A stretch of DNA of 64,000 nucleotides from Eumeta japonica (Eukaryota > Arthropoda > Insecta > Lepidoptera > Psychidae): contig BGZK01001189.1 in the NCBI GenBank assembly GCA_005406025.1, forward strand, positions 1-64,000, read 5' to 3'. The position numbers and the translations under genes were made by a program. Position 1 is the first letter of the stretch, and each line of letters opens with the position of its first letter. Below the pieces are notes generated by a model. It was not told the DNA's origin. It was given only the letters and a program-made list of their open reading frames with translations, and ran no database searches. This document shows positions 12,010 through 24,601 of this stretch, one piece after another.

Positions 12010-12420
12010 ATTTTTCAACCAGCCAACCTATGTTGATTCGGTTTGCGACATACAACACATTTACTTTTGAGAATAAAAGCTCATTAGATTTGAATAACGA
12101 TACGGTATAGTCGTTCAAAAGTTATTAAAGAAAAAACATTTTTTTCGATATCTTATTTTTAAGGTTTTTCAAAATCTGTCCCTAGAATCGATTTAATTTT
12201 TAACTAAATCTAAATTGAGTAAAATCCTTTCGTATGCCTAAAACCACATTCTGATCGGACAGTTCGTTCAAAAATTATAAAAGATTTACATACACACAGA
12301 CATAAAGACATCGTCAAGAATAGTGTAACTTCCTAGGATCTCAAAACGACGAGGTCCTATGAAGGCTAACGTTTCGAAAATCGCACTGAAAACAGTACCT
12401 TCACGAATTTTTTCAATTTC
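12010..12420. repeat. Dispersed repeat copy
   Basis: The segment contains AGTCGTTCAAAAGTTATTAA, a CACACAGACATAAAGACATC-type stretch and CTCAAAACGACGAGGTCCTA. It resembles the dispersed family at 2970-4015 and 19430-19760 in having 'aaagttat' and short C/A-rich stretches. There is no coding capacity. The sequence 12430-13235 after it is non-coding, with a GC-richer unique patch at about 12480-12850. Confidence 0.35.
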
Positions 12421-13239
12421 CTTATCGAGCATTTAAAAATATAACCTAAGTGTAGCTTCTGCATGATCAATAATTAAAATCAAATTCACCGGACGGTGTA
12501 CCGTTAACGCTCGGAGAAAAAAAAAGGCGAGGGAAGAGGAGAGAAAAGTCTATATACATTATGGTCATAGAATCGGCGAAACTCCCCTGCATATTATCTC
12601 GAAATTGCCCAAAGACTCGCCAAGTTAGTACGGCCACGTTCGCACTCCAATAGTATCCGGCGTTTGAAGCGTAATACGCGGTCTCGATGCACGTGTTGAA
12701 TTTCATTTATCTTCGTAGCGAAGTCGAATTTTAGCGTTCAAACGGCCCCTAATTCAGACGTGCGTTAAGTGGGTCCCCGCAAACTCATAAAGTGCGCCAT
12801 TTATCGCAGTCACTCGCAGGCGTTGTAGTCGTGTCGCCTTTGCCGGGATTAAAAACATTAAAACATTCATTAAACGTTAAATGTTTCCGTTCCACGTCAA
12901 TCTGATACAATTGCAAAAAAAAAACGTAAGTCTGTGAATAATGAAATGATTATTTATAGAAAATGTTCCAAGTAAAACTATGCTGTAATATAATTTATAC
13001 ATCTAGAAACAAATCTTATAAACCTTGTCTATGCCCATTACTCAATACATATTGTTTTAGATACTATGATATATGTATAATATTAACAAATAATACGAAG
13101 GGAGACTGTGACTATTTGCATTTACCGAACTGGTTTTATTATGTTGTGGAAATATTGTTGATTATATTAAAATTTTCCAAAAATATTTTATTTTATATAT
13201 AAATAAAAATCAATGTAAGTATGTTTGAGAGTGCTTAAA

Positions 13240-14360
13240 TCCATTGATCCGATTACGGTGAAACTTTCGTGGTACGCACGAAGGTTTCTAAATATAAAAC
13301 TAGCATTTGTTCCCGGTTTCATCCGCATATTTGTACTATTAAACCGAACTAATGAGCCGATTCTAAAAATTCTTTCACTTAGAGGTATTTAGATTATTCC
13401 TGAGTAAATTAAAGTGCTAGGCTTCATCCAATAATTTATACTCCTAAGATGATTTTAATAATTATTTAACTCATAAAAAGCTTTTCTATCCCCGAGTAAT
13501 GTAGCTTATGTTTCATTTTGATATTAACATTTGCCCTCGGCTGGGGCTGATAACGGAATCGAAATTGAAAACTGGACGCGGAGCAAAATCGAAAAAAGAA
13601 CCAGAATGAGCATCGAAAACGGGACCGCGGCAGGAATTAAGAACGGGACTGGAGTCGAAAATGTGTGTAGAGACGGGATCAAAGTCAAAAGTGGGACCGG
13701 GGTGTTTCGTATATTATATCCACTAAGGTTTTCCCCCCCACTTTAACCATATATTTGTATTATTGTATCGAACTACTACACTAAATCTAAAAATTAATTC
13801 AATCGCAGAAAGCTACACTATCCTCAAATAATATTGCCTACATTTTATTTTAATACCAACGCATTATCAAATCGGAACCGTGAACCATGACGTAAAACTC
13901 GAAAAGTAGCCCATCGACTGATGTCAAATTAAGTTACAACATTACATTTAATTACGCGCGTGTTTTTTATATCGCTACTAACTTTCGTTTCCGACTTCGA
14001 TCGCATATTTATTGGTATTATTGAACCGAACTATTACACTGATTTTAAAAATTCTTACACTTACAAAAAGCCGCACTGTCCCAAGTAACAAAGTTTATGT
14101 TCTATTTTGATATTAGCATTTGAAGCGGATTGAAATTGAAAGTGGGCCGGGGAGCAGAATAAACAGCCGGAACCTGACCGAAATCGAGAACGGGAACGGG
14201 GTCTAGATCGAATGAGAAATCGGGATTAAAATCTAGAACTTGACCGGAATCGAAGTCAAGAATTTCAAATTGTCAACGAGGTCGAGTAGTATAAAATATG
14301 AAGAAATACATTATATTATATCGACGCTGAAGTAACCGGACGCAGGCGGAAAGCTAGTAT
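13240..14360 (+). repeat. Two adjacent copies of a dispersed repeat with an internal hexamer-periodic tract
   Basis: Two copies share the order: TTTCG..CCG.CTTC near 13265 and 13983, GCATATTTGT..TATTAAACCGAACTA, then TAAAAATTCTT.CACTTA, then a CCGAGTAATGTAGCTTATGT-like block, then CATTTTGATATTAACATTTG. Each then enters a purine-rich, 6-bp-periodic tract built from GGGACC, GGAATC, GAAATC and GAGAAC variants (13543-13712 and 14128-14275). The second copy finishes with GTAACCGGACGCAGGCGGAA and AGCTAGTATGTATATAAAT. The terminus and the 'gagtaatgtagc' block resemble 3' ends of non-autonomous retroelements common in moths (from memory). A third, shorter copy lies between them (13715-13860). Confidence 0.6.
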
Positions 14361-14364
14361 GTAT

Positions 14365-16105
14365 ATAAATAGCATATAAATATACTTTAACAAAAATTTC
14401 TGTCTTTTTTTTATGGTTGCAATAATTTTAACTGTTATTCCCAGAGTAATAGTGTTCAAAATCATTTATTTCAGGATTGTCCCCAAAAAGCAATATTAAC
14501 TGAATTCATTTATTTCAACTGTTGCTAACAAAATATTATTAGCAGAATAAAATATTTACATAAGTATTTAATAATACGATGTCATCCCAATAGGTATTTT
14601 ACTTTGAATACAATACGTTAATAGATTTTTTACTTTTGTTTTTATGTAACTACCTATACTATTTTCAAAGGCACATCTTTGGACCATCGTTCATTTGCAA
14701 TTTGAATCTTAATTCATAGGTCATTGTCACAACCTAAAAGTATGACTACGGCCAACAACAGTATTTTTAATTTCACATGCTGTTTCCAATAACAATAGTT
14801 TTCATACCATTCATCGTCTTAATACCATTGATATTGCAGTTTTTTCTGCCAAAAATTCACGTTCAATTTAATAAGTGCAATACATGTTGATGTTTAAATT
14901 GTTTTGTAAAGTAGATGAGTTTACATAACAATTTAAGCATCTAAATTTTGTTTAGGTTCTTTAGAAAGTTTAATGTTCACCTGTTCTTCTGAATGTCAAC
15001 CTAAAAAGTTCGTAAGAAATTCAATAATTTTCAGAATCACCTCACGAAAAATATGGCCGACATCTTTACTCATGTCGGAAGCAGGAACGATGGATTTGTC
15101 CGTTCGGCGTTTTGATCAAAGTTAGGCTTAGCCGGTTGAGCGATAGTCCCCGTAGTGCGCGGCCGTCGCATCGATCAAGTCGGGTGCCCTCGCGAGCCCT
15201 TATCGAATCTCCGCTAATCCAATAAGTACAACATTTTGAAACGCGAAATTGATACCTCTTAAAGTTCAAAGGAGGCACCCGCACGGAAAGCATTTTACAT
15301 GCAAACAGAATTTTGCATGATCCATTGTATGGATGCTTCCATTGAACGTACTAATCTCGTAGACGACTGTTTGTAGATCAAAGTGAAAAAAATTGAATGT
15401 GCGTTTCTCAGAAAACGTATTTAATAAGAGCATACGTGCTCACCAGAATATCTTGAAGCCGATACGCGTTTCTGAAATCGAAATGCAGTATTTTTTTTTT
15501 CATGCTTATATGATGTATATACCATTATTTTGTTATGATAGCTAAATTATTGATCTGACTTCCGGTGACAGATTAGCGGCACTATTTGAACTGTTTAAAA
15601 CTAAGTTAGGCAACGTTTTACCTGTATAAAATGTCCTTTTAGTTTTAAAGAGTCTGGTATATCGAATCACAATTCATACGTTGAAAACTAGAAACATGGG
15701 ATTAGGAAAAGATAATATATAATCATTACGATGTAAAGATTCGATAAGAAAAGAAGTATGATAAGTCAGATTATGAAGAGTATTCAAACAAAATTCTTAT
15801 TTGAAGTAACTAGCTGATATTTAGATTATTTTTCACAAAAAAAGACAGTCATTCCTGTATTTCCTGAAAGCGTAACTTTAAATAAAAGAAAAAATGTTTT
15901 AGAAGTCATTATCCACAGATCCATAAATTTTGGATCTAGAATTATACCAACACCTATTTTAGTATTTTTTGAAACCATAAACTTCATTGAAACATATAAA
16001 ATGGCGTGGTAAGAAGATAAATGTCAATAACCGATGTGTACCTCAAAAATTTGAAAGACTAACAGGTCGGAACCAAAGTGGACTCGATGTAATATCATAT
16101 CGTTT
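14365..16105. other. Non-coding stretch, no gene seen
   Basis: AT-rich sequence with no recognisable domain. The 75-codon frame on the minus strand at 15066-15293 has no family features. One patch around 15070-15300 is GC-richer. Confidence 0.35.
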
Positions 16106-16113
16106 ATACTAAA

Positions 16114-16215
16114 CATATGTCGGAATCGGTGTCGAGGTCGAGATCGAACTCGAAGCTTTAAGTAAAAACGTAAGTTAAAATCTAGAATGGGACCTTACTC
16201 TGAGCTGTCTCATGT
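16114..16215 (+). repeat. Hexamer-periodic purine-rich tract
   Basis: GTCGGAATCGGTGTCGAGGT followed by CGAGATCGAACTCGAAGC, ending with TAGAATGGGACC. It has the same GGNATCGA-type periodicity as the tracts in 13543-13712 and 14128-14275, but lacks clear flanking repeat sequence. From 16220 to 17220 I see only AT-rich non-coding DNA. Confidence 0.5.
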
Positions 16216-17223
16216 GTTCGGGGTCAAAATCAAAAAGATTGATTCGATTTCCAAAGAAAGAAATATAGTGAACGAGATTGGAATATAATTTATAGAGGTG
16301 CGTATTATTGACAATGCGCTTTCTTAGCAAATCCAATACCTGGACCTAGCTGGAAGTTAAAACTGAGTATTATGTAGTTTAATAGCACCGCAGACAAAGC
16401 CGCCGCAGCCCTTAATATTACATAATCAGTGTAAAACAATGTCGTTTGTTAATACTTAGTGTAAGAAAGATAAGATAATGACGCATCCAGAGAGCTCTTT
16501 GTGTTGGTATATCCTTTACTCAAAAAGGACGTTTTCATTACCAATTTATGTGGCAATCTGCGGTGAGCGGCTTTATTGTCAGTTATCACGCGATAAGGAA
16601 ATACATTTCCGACGTCGAAGGAAATCAGGAGCGACTAGAGTTATGTCTGGTGTCCGTTACGTAGCTACAATCAATAACTCTTGATCTATCTTGATCGAGG
16701 TTTATGGTTCAAATAGTATTTCATAACATCGAAATGGGAAATTAAAACACTTGTTAGAGTAGATCTTATGGCGTTTATACGTTTAGAGTTGTAAAAAATT
16801 GGGAAATTCAAAAGAGCACTCCTCATAAAGCGCATTTAATTTTTAATAAAAAATAAATTTTATTGCTGACATGTAAATACAATCGGAGTTCGTTAAAAAA
16901 AGTTATTTTCAAGAACTGAAAAGAATCTAAGTCAAACCAGAAAATTAATCACACGATAATGACGTTTGCACGGTCCAGGCGATATTATCATACTTTAATT
17001 TTAAAAAAATTACAGTTTTAGTGGTGCCGCTATTCTCATATCAGAAAAAATACTTCCATGTCGTAATAAATTCTATAATTTAATTTTCATATTAATTTTT
17101 ATAAGCAATTTATATGGGTGCGGCTATTGATATTCAATACAAAACTACTCACTGTGTTTCTAAGGCCAATTGAAGAAAATGGTGTCGATAAATGAATTTT
17201 TTCTACTGTTAACGGTCAACACA

Positions 17224-17264
17224 CACAAAGATCTCACGATGAGTATTATCGTGAGATCTTTGTG
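17224..17264. repeat. Perfect 17-bp-arm hairpin
   Basis: CACAAAGATCTCACGAT (17224-17240) is the exact complement of ATCGTGAGATCTTTGTG (17248-17264), with a 7-nt GAGTATT loop. It stands alone in AT-rich sequence. It could be the core of a foldback element, or a cruciform or stem-forming regulatory site. It is too short for a typical miRNA precursor. Confidence 0.8.
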
Positions 17265-18149
17265 GGTCTCATGATTACTATTGATTGAATATTTTTTCAA
17301 TCATATTATTTATATTAAACAGGACAAATATTTTTTAGAAATATTAAAAGTGACAAGGCGCGAGTACAGTAACAACTCAAACGCTTCACGTCATAAGGTG
17401 TGCAATATTTTTATTCATCTTTTAACTTAAGTCTTTGAGTACACTCGACATTTATCCACGCGAATTTTAATATACGGAATGAAACATACATATGCTTGTC
17501 ATTTCCGTACTTTGAAGTGGTTTTCTAGATGTAAGTTTTTATAATATGCTTGTGCCTCTAACCCAACCGGTAATAATTTTCATATAAAATTAAAAACTAA
17601 TTAAATACAGAGTGAACGGGAATGTAAAAAGCTTTCTAATACGTAGCTTCGGAATCAGAAGACAAATTCGTTTATTCGGAAAATCTTTTTTTCTCCTTTT
17701 TTTCAATACATAGAATTTCACGAAGTCCTTCGTCGAAAGTAGCTTAAGTGAACTCTTCGCAGACTTAGTTTCTAGAGATTTGTTCCCTACGTCACGGCAA
17801 TGTGACCTTTTTTGGAGTTCTGTAGCAACAAAAGATACTAACGGAACCGTAGTTTTCGGCCTACGTCTACTTTCCTATCTTTAAAATACGGCATTATTTG
17901 AAGTCCTTTGAGGGCTGATTAACCGTCTCAATATTTACCAGACTGTGTTCATATGATCCTAATAATAAGTCGTCGGTTTTAGAGGTATCAAAACTTTTAT
18001 GCATTTAGAAAATATTTAAGCATTACATCGTATTTCGACTGCCACCACTATAATTTTCCATGTTTACTCCAATATCCTCTACATGTTTCTGAATAATTCT
18101 ACAATTTATTACAGTCTAACATAAAACTATTGATTCTATACCTTTGCAG

Positions 18150-18712
18150 AGAAAAAATATTTTTTGCTTGATTCAACAAGGATAAAATTTTATTCAACTA
18201 ACTTTGACTTTATATAATATAAAAAAAAATATGTTATATTCATTTGGTAAGTAATTTCAAAATTTTTGTTGAAAGTACTTATTAAACGTTACCTTTGTAA
18301 TTTTTTTCACATTTTTTAGACATACGACTTATAAATAAAGTAAGATACGATTTATGCCACTTTCGGAGCGATTGTTTCCGAAAATATTCACTTATTCAAA
18401 AAATTACTAAGAAACTTTAAAGTGCTTTTAAATAACTGTCGAAATATGTGCCACAAGTTCGCTGAAAAAAAAATTCATCTTTTTTACATGCACAGAGTGA
18501 AGAAATATTCATTTTGTTATTTATCTACCAAATTAAGTAGCAACTTACAATATAAGTCACCCATACTCAAAATTTCATCAATGTACAATGTACATCTTGT
18601 AGTTTTTGAGTAAAATGTATGCCATATCACATACGACAAGACGGACGGGCGGAGATGACGAAACTATGGGCGTTCCCTTTTTACCCTTTTGGCTACGGAA
18701 CCCCAAAAAGAT
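18150..18712 (+). repeat. Lepidopteran-type dispersed repeat ending ACGGAACCCC
   Basis: The final part reads ..CATACTCAAAATTTCATCAA.., TGAGTAAAATGTATGCC, GACGGACGGGCGGAGA, then GGGCGTTCCCTTTTTACCC and TTTGGCTACGGAACCCCAAA. This order (inspection of 'aaatttca', a gac-ga run, GGGTTCCGTTTTT-like, TTTGGCTACGGAACCC) is that of a very abundant moth repeat, recalled from memory. The left boundary is approximate. The 63-codon ORF inside it is not a gene. Confidence 0.5.
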
Positions 18713-19429
18713 AGCTTCATGAATACGCATAACTTACATAGTTATGTAACTGAAAACCCACAATAGCCTCAACAAGAAACACACAATATCGTTTCATTAA
18801 ATCGAAATAGGAATTTTGAATGGGCAAATAAAAGATCCCTTTGAAATACCGTAAAATCAAAACAATGAGATTTATTATAATTTTTTTTATAAAACAGACT
18901 TCTGAATTTTTTGGAACACGTGCCTTCTGTCACACGAAGAGAAATGCGACTGCAAAATAATGGCTGCCCAACTCATATAGAACGAACAGTGCGAATTTAT
19001 TTAGACCAAACTTATTCACGTTAATAGATCGGGCTTCTTTTTCCTACACTGTTGCCTCTCCGGCTTTTGGATTTAAACCCTTTAGTTTTTTTTACTGAAG
19101 TCGCATAAAAGACAAGACTTTAAGCCAATAAATAATGAATTTAAATTATAACATCGAATTACTGAGACTGCACGAGAAATAAATGTTGCAGTATATGTAA
19201 TACGAATAAGGAAAAAGATGTTGTTTAAAAAGATGCGGTGGATGTATCTGGCGTAATGCCAAACATTTTGAACACTTGCTCTAATATTGTATTTTGTATT
19301 ATTTTAAATAAATACCTGTTCTGTCAATCTGGTAAACCGAAAAAAAATGTTTATATCTAAAATACTAAGTAACATAATAATTTTATAATGAGCTTTTTTC
19401 ACTTCCCGCTATGAACACTGAAAAATTTT

Positions 19430-20330
19430 TCTTAAAATAGGAAATTTACAATTTTTTCCCCAATTTTCAAATTCGAGTTTTTACCAGATCTTGATGTTTT
19501 GGAATCCTAGGAATCTATTTCGACCATTTTCCGAGTGTGCACGTGCGTGTTTGTGTGTAAGTAAACCTCTCGTAACTTTTGAACGGATGAACCGGTAGCA
19601 ACATAATTTGCGACACTCGAAAGCGACCCACTCTACTTAGACTTCCTAAAATGTTGACTTAATTTAGCCTGGTAGATTTTGAGGAATCTCAAAAGTAGGA
19701 TTTTCAGAAAAATATTTTTTAGAAATAACTTTTAGAAGCAGGTCGCAATCAAACAACGTGTTCTAATGAAATGATAGTTGAGAATTAGCAAAAAAAAATG
19801 TTTATGATGCATATAGATTTTTTAACTGTAAGAGATTAAAATGTGGTATAACTATATTTTTGAGCTCGTAGAGCTCAAAAAAGCAATAAAATTGATCTTT
19901 TGAGCATGATGAACTAATTATTTTACTGCTCCTTTAATTTTAATGCTTTGAGTTCGAAAGCAGTAAACAGTTTCAGCGATGGCCTGAAAGGTCAACCGTG
20001 TATCAAATTTTTCAGCTCAAAAACTTATAAAGAATATTCGCAACTCAAGGAGCTGAAAAACACATCGATAAATATCAATGCGAAAAGCTTCATGGATGGC
20101 CTGCAGAGTCAATTGTTTTATATATTTTTTACGATAAAACATCCGTATCTCGTTTTTTGTGAACAAAAAGATAATAATAGTCATATTATTTTCAAAACCA
20201 CACTAAATAAGCATCTTTTAAAACGACTTGCCAAATTGGTATGGCACATTGTTTTACCACATTTGACCAGTTTTCTGTATATTTTGTTCAAAGATAACCT
20301 CCTTTTTTCTTCTTTATAAAAATCTGTAGC
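19430..20330 (+). repeat. Dispersed repeat with internal ~120-bp imperfect duplication
   Basis: The left part (19440-19760) includes GTGCACGTGCGTGTTTGTGT, then GTAACTTTTGAACGGATGAA and GAAATAACTTTTAGA, as in the 2970-4015 family. On the right, AGTTTCAGCGATGGCCTGAA (19970) is echoed by AGCTTCATGGATGGCCTGCA (20084). A 123-codon ORF (19948-20316) runs through it, but it has no domain and its composition follows the repeat. Confidence 0.4.
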
Positions 20331-20994
20331 CATAAATTTAAAAACAAATCCTTGTTATTATAACGCACGTCTTTATTTATTCTGTATTTTCAATGTTAGT
20401 CGATCCGTCTGTAGATAAGTACGTCGCAGTTGTTTTTGAGCGAATTATAAAAAGGCGTATACATTGATCTCTATGTACTACATACTCAGGTAACTACGCG
20501 ACTATATCGAGAATAGGCCTATCATAAAGCTCTATGTGACTACGCATTGAAAAGTATCAGCCGCATTGAATACACAGCCTTTAGCCATTTAAATATAGCA
20601 ATCGTTTGCTTAAAGGTAAATATTTCGTTTCTTACTCGACGAAACATTAGGCGGTTATCTCGAACATTTTTTTTTTCAGAATTCTTAATATTCAGTCAGT
20701 TGTAAAACAATATAACGCTCCTCGGTCCCCAGATCGCTTTTCCGCTCGGTGAAGCATTCGTCAGCTGTGCAGGCTAACGACTGAACCGGGACATTAAGTA
20801 TCGCCTCGCGGCTGGCTTTAAGCTTTAAACTAAATTAAAATATCACTCATTCAAAGAAGTTTAATTTCATACTTTTATTTGATGTTTTACCTAGACAATT
20901 ACAACTACAATTTACCTACACACTATTATTTGATGCTAGTAACCGTCCCCTCATCTTTCGGGCGCATTGTTTCATTTTTAATATCAACAAAAAG

Positions 20995-21235
20995 CATCTA
21001 AATACAATTAACAAGAGTCGCGACGCTGAAAGCGATGCGAGAATTGCGGGCGGACGAGAGCGTCGGCGCACAAACGGCGCTAATGCGAGGGCGGCGGGCG
21101 CGCGCCCGTCGCGCAAAAAGACCGCCGGCGCCGACTGACTGCAGAAAAGACAAATCGTCCTTTGCGCCGGAGCGCGGGCGAGCAGCTGCGCTCTGATGAA
21201 GCACTCTCCTTCGAGCGAAAAGTTTCATTTGCGAC
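20995..21235. promoter_or_regulatory. CpG-rich island in AT-rich DNA, possible distal promoter or enhancer
   Basis: This is the most GC- and CpG-rich stretch of the left half (for example GCGGCGGGCGCGCGCCCGTC near 21091). It is bounded sharply by AT-rich sequence. Overlapping ORFs on the minus strand (66 and 76 codons) are arginine/alanine-rich by composition and have no family features. GC-richer unique patches also flank it (20715-20820, 21330-21430, 22450-22545). A promoter or first untranslated exon of a gene outside the window, or a developmental enhancer, is possible. No TSS element was confirmed. Confidence 0.35.
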
Positions 21236-22969
21236 TTTGCACATTAAAAAACTCCTGTAGTCCGTTTACTACCTAATATATATATATATATATCTACCTC
21301 CGAAAACGAGCTCGACTATACTTTGATTTTCTTGAACTGACTGTGTGTAGCGTCTGTTACGTCATTTTTGGAGTTCAGTTGCGTTTCCTTCTTATAAATC
21401 GATTTTTATATATGGCCCGCGGTACGCGAATTAGATGAGAAACGAAATCGAGTGTTAACAAAAAGTAAAGGCGTTATGCTGCCGCGCAACACATTCGCAC
21501 TTCTTGTAGAACTCGTGTATTTTTCTCCCAATGCTCATTTATAGACGTTTAATTTTTGACGCAGGCAAATTGAACTTTCGATGTGGCGCTAAAACGTTAT
21601 TAACATTGTCATCAATCGTTTGGTATGAAGTTTCGGTTTATGTAATAAACATCAAATCGACATGAATCAAAAAATTTTAATAAAAATATACTACACATGC
21701 GTTTGTAACAAACAATACACGCGTACTAATGTTTAAGCAACCTTTTAAAAAATTGAGATTCATTCAGAAATTTGATATTCCACCAAATAGAACTTCATAC
21801 TCCTTTATTAAATACTTGTTCACGAACGATCATGTCGAGCGAACGGCATTAAATATAACTGTCGGAATCCAAGTCGCGCATGCGGATTTCACTTCTCATG
21901 CCGTCACGACATCTCTCTAGAGTCCGTGAAGCTGTAAAACGAACAAGAATTGGGAAAAAGTATTACTCGTTTTCGAACGCTCCCGTTTGAGAGGTCCAGC
22001 TCTTTATTAGCTCATAAAGAGAAAACGTGAAAGCAGTAAAATTTGTAAATGTTTTACTGGGACTTCAATCTTGGAAGCTTTTTTTCCAATGGAATTCCTT
22101 TACATTAAATACGGTTGGCTAGTATTTTCTTAAGGTTATTTTTGCTTTTGTCGTGACCGGATATGTACATTATAATGCGTATTACTGGATCAATATTAGG
22201 TAGTCAGTTAAATATTTGCAGTTGATTATTTTCTTCGCTGTGTATGCATACAGTAACATGATTTAAAGAAAATTGTGGAGGCTAGGTAAAAATTAAAAAA
22301 AAAAGCACTAATTCTAAATGAACATGTTACATTATTTTCAATATGGAACATATTGACCTATATAATTTTATCTTCTTTTGTAAAAGGACAGAAAGCTTGT
22401 GACACACCTTGGATAGATTTTTTTTAAGCCAGAAATCTAACAAATTGACGTACATCGATCTCTGCTATCGCAGCGCTCCGCACAACGAGCGGCGAATGTT
22501 ATCGGCGAGCGTTCCCCTCGCGCCTTAGGCCCGACCCGCCAACATATTCATGTACATCTATTTTCCCTTTCTTTTTTTCTTTTACACGCCTTTTGTAAAG
22601 TGTTTGTTACGACAGATGTGTTACCACTTTTTTCGTTTCGTGGTTAGATATTGTCAGGTGTAGACACAAACGGGTTCTTCGTGTGTTATGATGAATACAA
22701 TAAGGCGTAAAATTAGGGTACTCAAAAATTGATTTGATATGTTAATAACGTTCCCAGTTCTAGAAAATGGTAAGAAGGTTTGTATTTATTTTTGGTTTTC
22801 ATTCCGTATATAGAAGACAACATGAATAATCTTAAACAGTGACAAAAAAAATTATTGCGAATTGTTCGGAATGAAAAATTGGCTCTTCCTAATTAGATTA
22901 AATGTCTTAAAACTAAATTCTTCATATGTAAGTATGGGCAAAGCCAAAAGCAAATGCTATCGGCGCCGA

Positions 22970-23115
22970 GACGATGCCGGTAGCTGAATCGAAATCGAGA
23001 GCGAGACCAAGTCGGAATAGACAATGGAACTGGAATGGATATACATGGCAAAACCGAGATCGCGATTGAGTGCGGGACCGGAAATGGAGCCGGCACGAGT
23101 CGAAACCAAAATGAG
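22970..23115 (+). repeat. Hexamer-periodic purine-rich tract
   Basis: Built of CGAAATCGAGAGCGAGACC, GGAATGGATAT and GTGCGGGACCGGAAATGGAG variants, ending GTCGAAACCAAAATGAGGACC. Same periodicity as the tracts at 13.5 and 14.1 kb. The minus-strand ORFs overlapping it (67 and 90 codons) are artefacts of the periodicity. Confidence 0.6.
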
Positions 23116-23268
23116 GACCAGTTTTAAAACCATAATTGACACTGTGATCATTGTCAATGTCACATTGGAATGGATCTGATATAAATGATGAAAGGATTTT
23201 TTTTTTCTTGTGACCGGTGCCTCATGCAATATGATAGTTGAACTTTTAATACTACTTGGTCATCTACG

Positions 23269-23404
23269 GCGGGTGCCATCAAAAGTAAAAACGTGATTCG
23301 TAAAAGTACCTTACCCGCAAGAATTGACAGATAATGTACGGACAGTCTGTCAAATTTTACGGATTACGTTCATGAATTATATTTTTAGTTTTGATGCAAC
23401 CCGC
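23269..23404. mobile_element. MITE, family shared with 42758-42885
   Basis: The ends are inverted repeats: GCGGGTGCCATCAAAAGTAA at the left and TAGTTTTGATGCAACCCGC at the right. Internally, TGACAGATAATG..GGACAGTCTGTCAAATTTTAC also pairs. The copy at 42758 has the same layout (ACAGATTGTCCATACATCAT). About 136 bp, non-coding. Confidence 0.6.
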
Positions 23405-24000
23405 CGCCCGCTAATTCTCTGGCACACACCTTACCCGCGGTAGAAATAAATCGATTTCAATTCCGGAATCGATTTATGAATCGAAAATCCTACATTTAAA
23501 GAATTCGCATTACCTAGCAAGTGATTCCCAATTGCAACGCGATTTTATCAATATTATTCTCACATAGATACTAGCGCCACTACGTAGCACATTTTATAAA
23601 ATCAATTAATGACAGCGGTTAGTTTAATGCTTACAGTTTACGTTATTTGCACTTTTGTATATTATTCTGAGTTACAGTTACAGTCGCTTTATGTTACATT
23701 GCAGTTTTTCAAAAATATGTATTTTCATTACAACATATTTCTTGTGTTGTAGTGTTATACAAAGATGTTTTCAGAAAAAAAATCCTGGCGCCGGCTTAAT
23801 GGTGGATCTCGAAATATTATCATCATCGTTTAATTGGAGCGTAAAATGACATTCTTTTGTATCCATTGACGTTTATATGGTTTTCTAAAAGGCTCCCAAA
23901 CTTTGTGCTCAAAGGCGGGAGCCTTGGTGGGCCTTTATGGGATAAAGCCTAAGACGATTCTGCATAACTAGGCATTTTATTTTAAATGTGAATTGCAGAT

Positions 24001-24530
24001 GGATGAAAAAGTTTCTTCTACCCAATTAGAGGAATTAGTAGATTACATGACGGCACATCCAATCCTCGCCAAGTACATTGGATTAGATTCAAGATCTAGA
24101 AAGACCGTAGATTGGTCGAATTAGCCCAACGACTCAATGCTCGGGGTTTGGGTGCAAAGAAAAATTGGAGTACAGTGGAAAAAAATAAATTGCTATGTTA
24201 AAGAAAATTAGTTTATCTATGTATTGTGTCAACGATCATTAATTATTACTTCCTGTTTTTTCTTCTTGTTGTATTAGTCCACCTATAAATATTAAATATA
24301 ATTATATCTTTGTAATTAAATAACTTTTACAAGCAGCTTAGTTCATAAGTAGCGTTTTTGATTTTTTTTTTGTTATGGTATTGGATTGGTTTTAAACATA
24401 GAATTAAATGTAAAGCATCTAACTGTTACAAAGATATACGAGGTACTAGTGGTCTTCCTTCCACTGTATGACAGACTTTCCAAAGTGGAGAAAAAGGTGT
24501 CGGGGAACTTAGAAGAGGTAAGTGTGCCTG
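24001..24530 (+). pseudogene. Zeste-like Myb/SANT DNA-binding protein relic
   Basis: ATG at 24001 opens MDEKVSSTQLEELVDYMTAH, then PILAKYIGLDSRSRK. A frameshift near 24110 moves the continuation to LVELAQRLNARGLGAKKNW in another frame, followed by a stop at 24199. This is the Myb/SANT-like domain seen in insect 'regulatory protein zeste'-type genes, many of them carried by PIF/Harbinger-like transposons. A later segment (24440-24530) reads RGTSGLP and, one frame over, LYDRLSKVEKKVSGNLEEVS, which fits the usual downstream part (RGTGGGP..LT..E). It is not functional. A transposon origin is likely, but no ends were found. Confidence 0.6.
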
Positions 24531-24601
24531 ATAACATAAAATTGCAAGCCAATCGTTTTGTGAGAATCATTTTAAAAGTATCATCCAGCATATTCATAAT
24601 T

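Noticed and set aside
19948..20316. 123-codon plus-strand ORF
   Set aside because: It runs through a dispersed repeat with a visible ~120-bp internal duplication. There is no domain, and codon use follows AT-rich background.
20916..21228. Overlapping 66- and 76-codon minus-strand ORFs
   Set aside because: They are open only because the CpG-rich island lacks AT-rich stop codons. Arg/Ala-rich with no family features.
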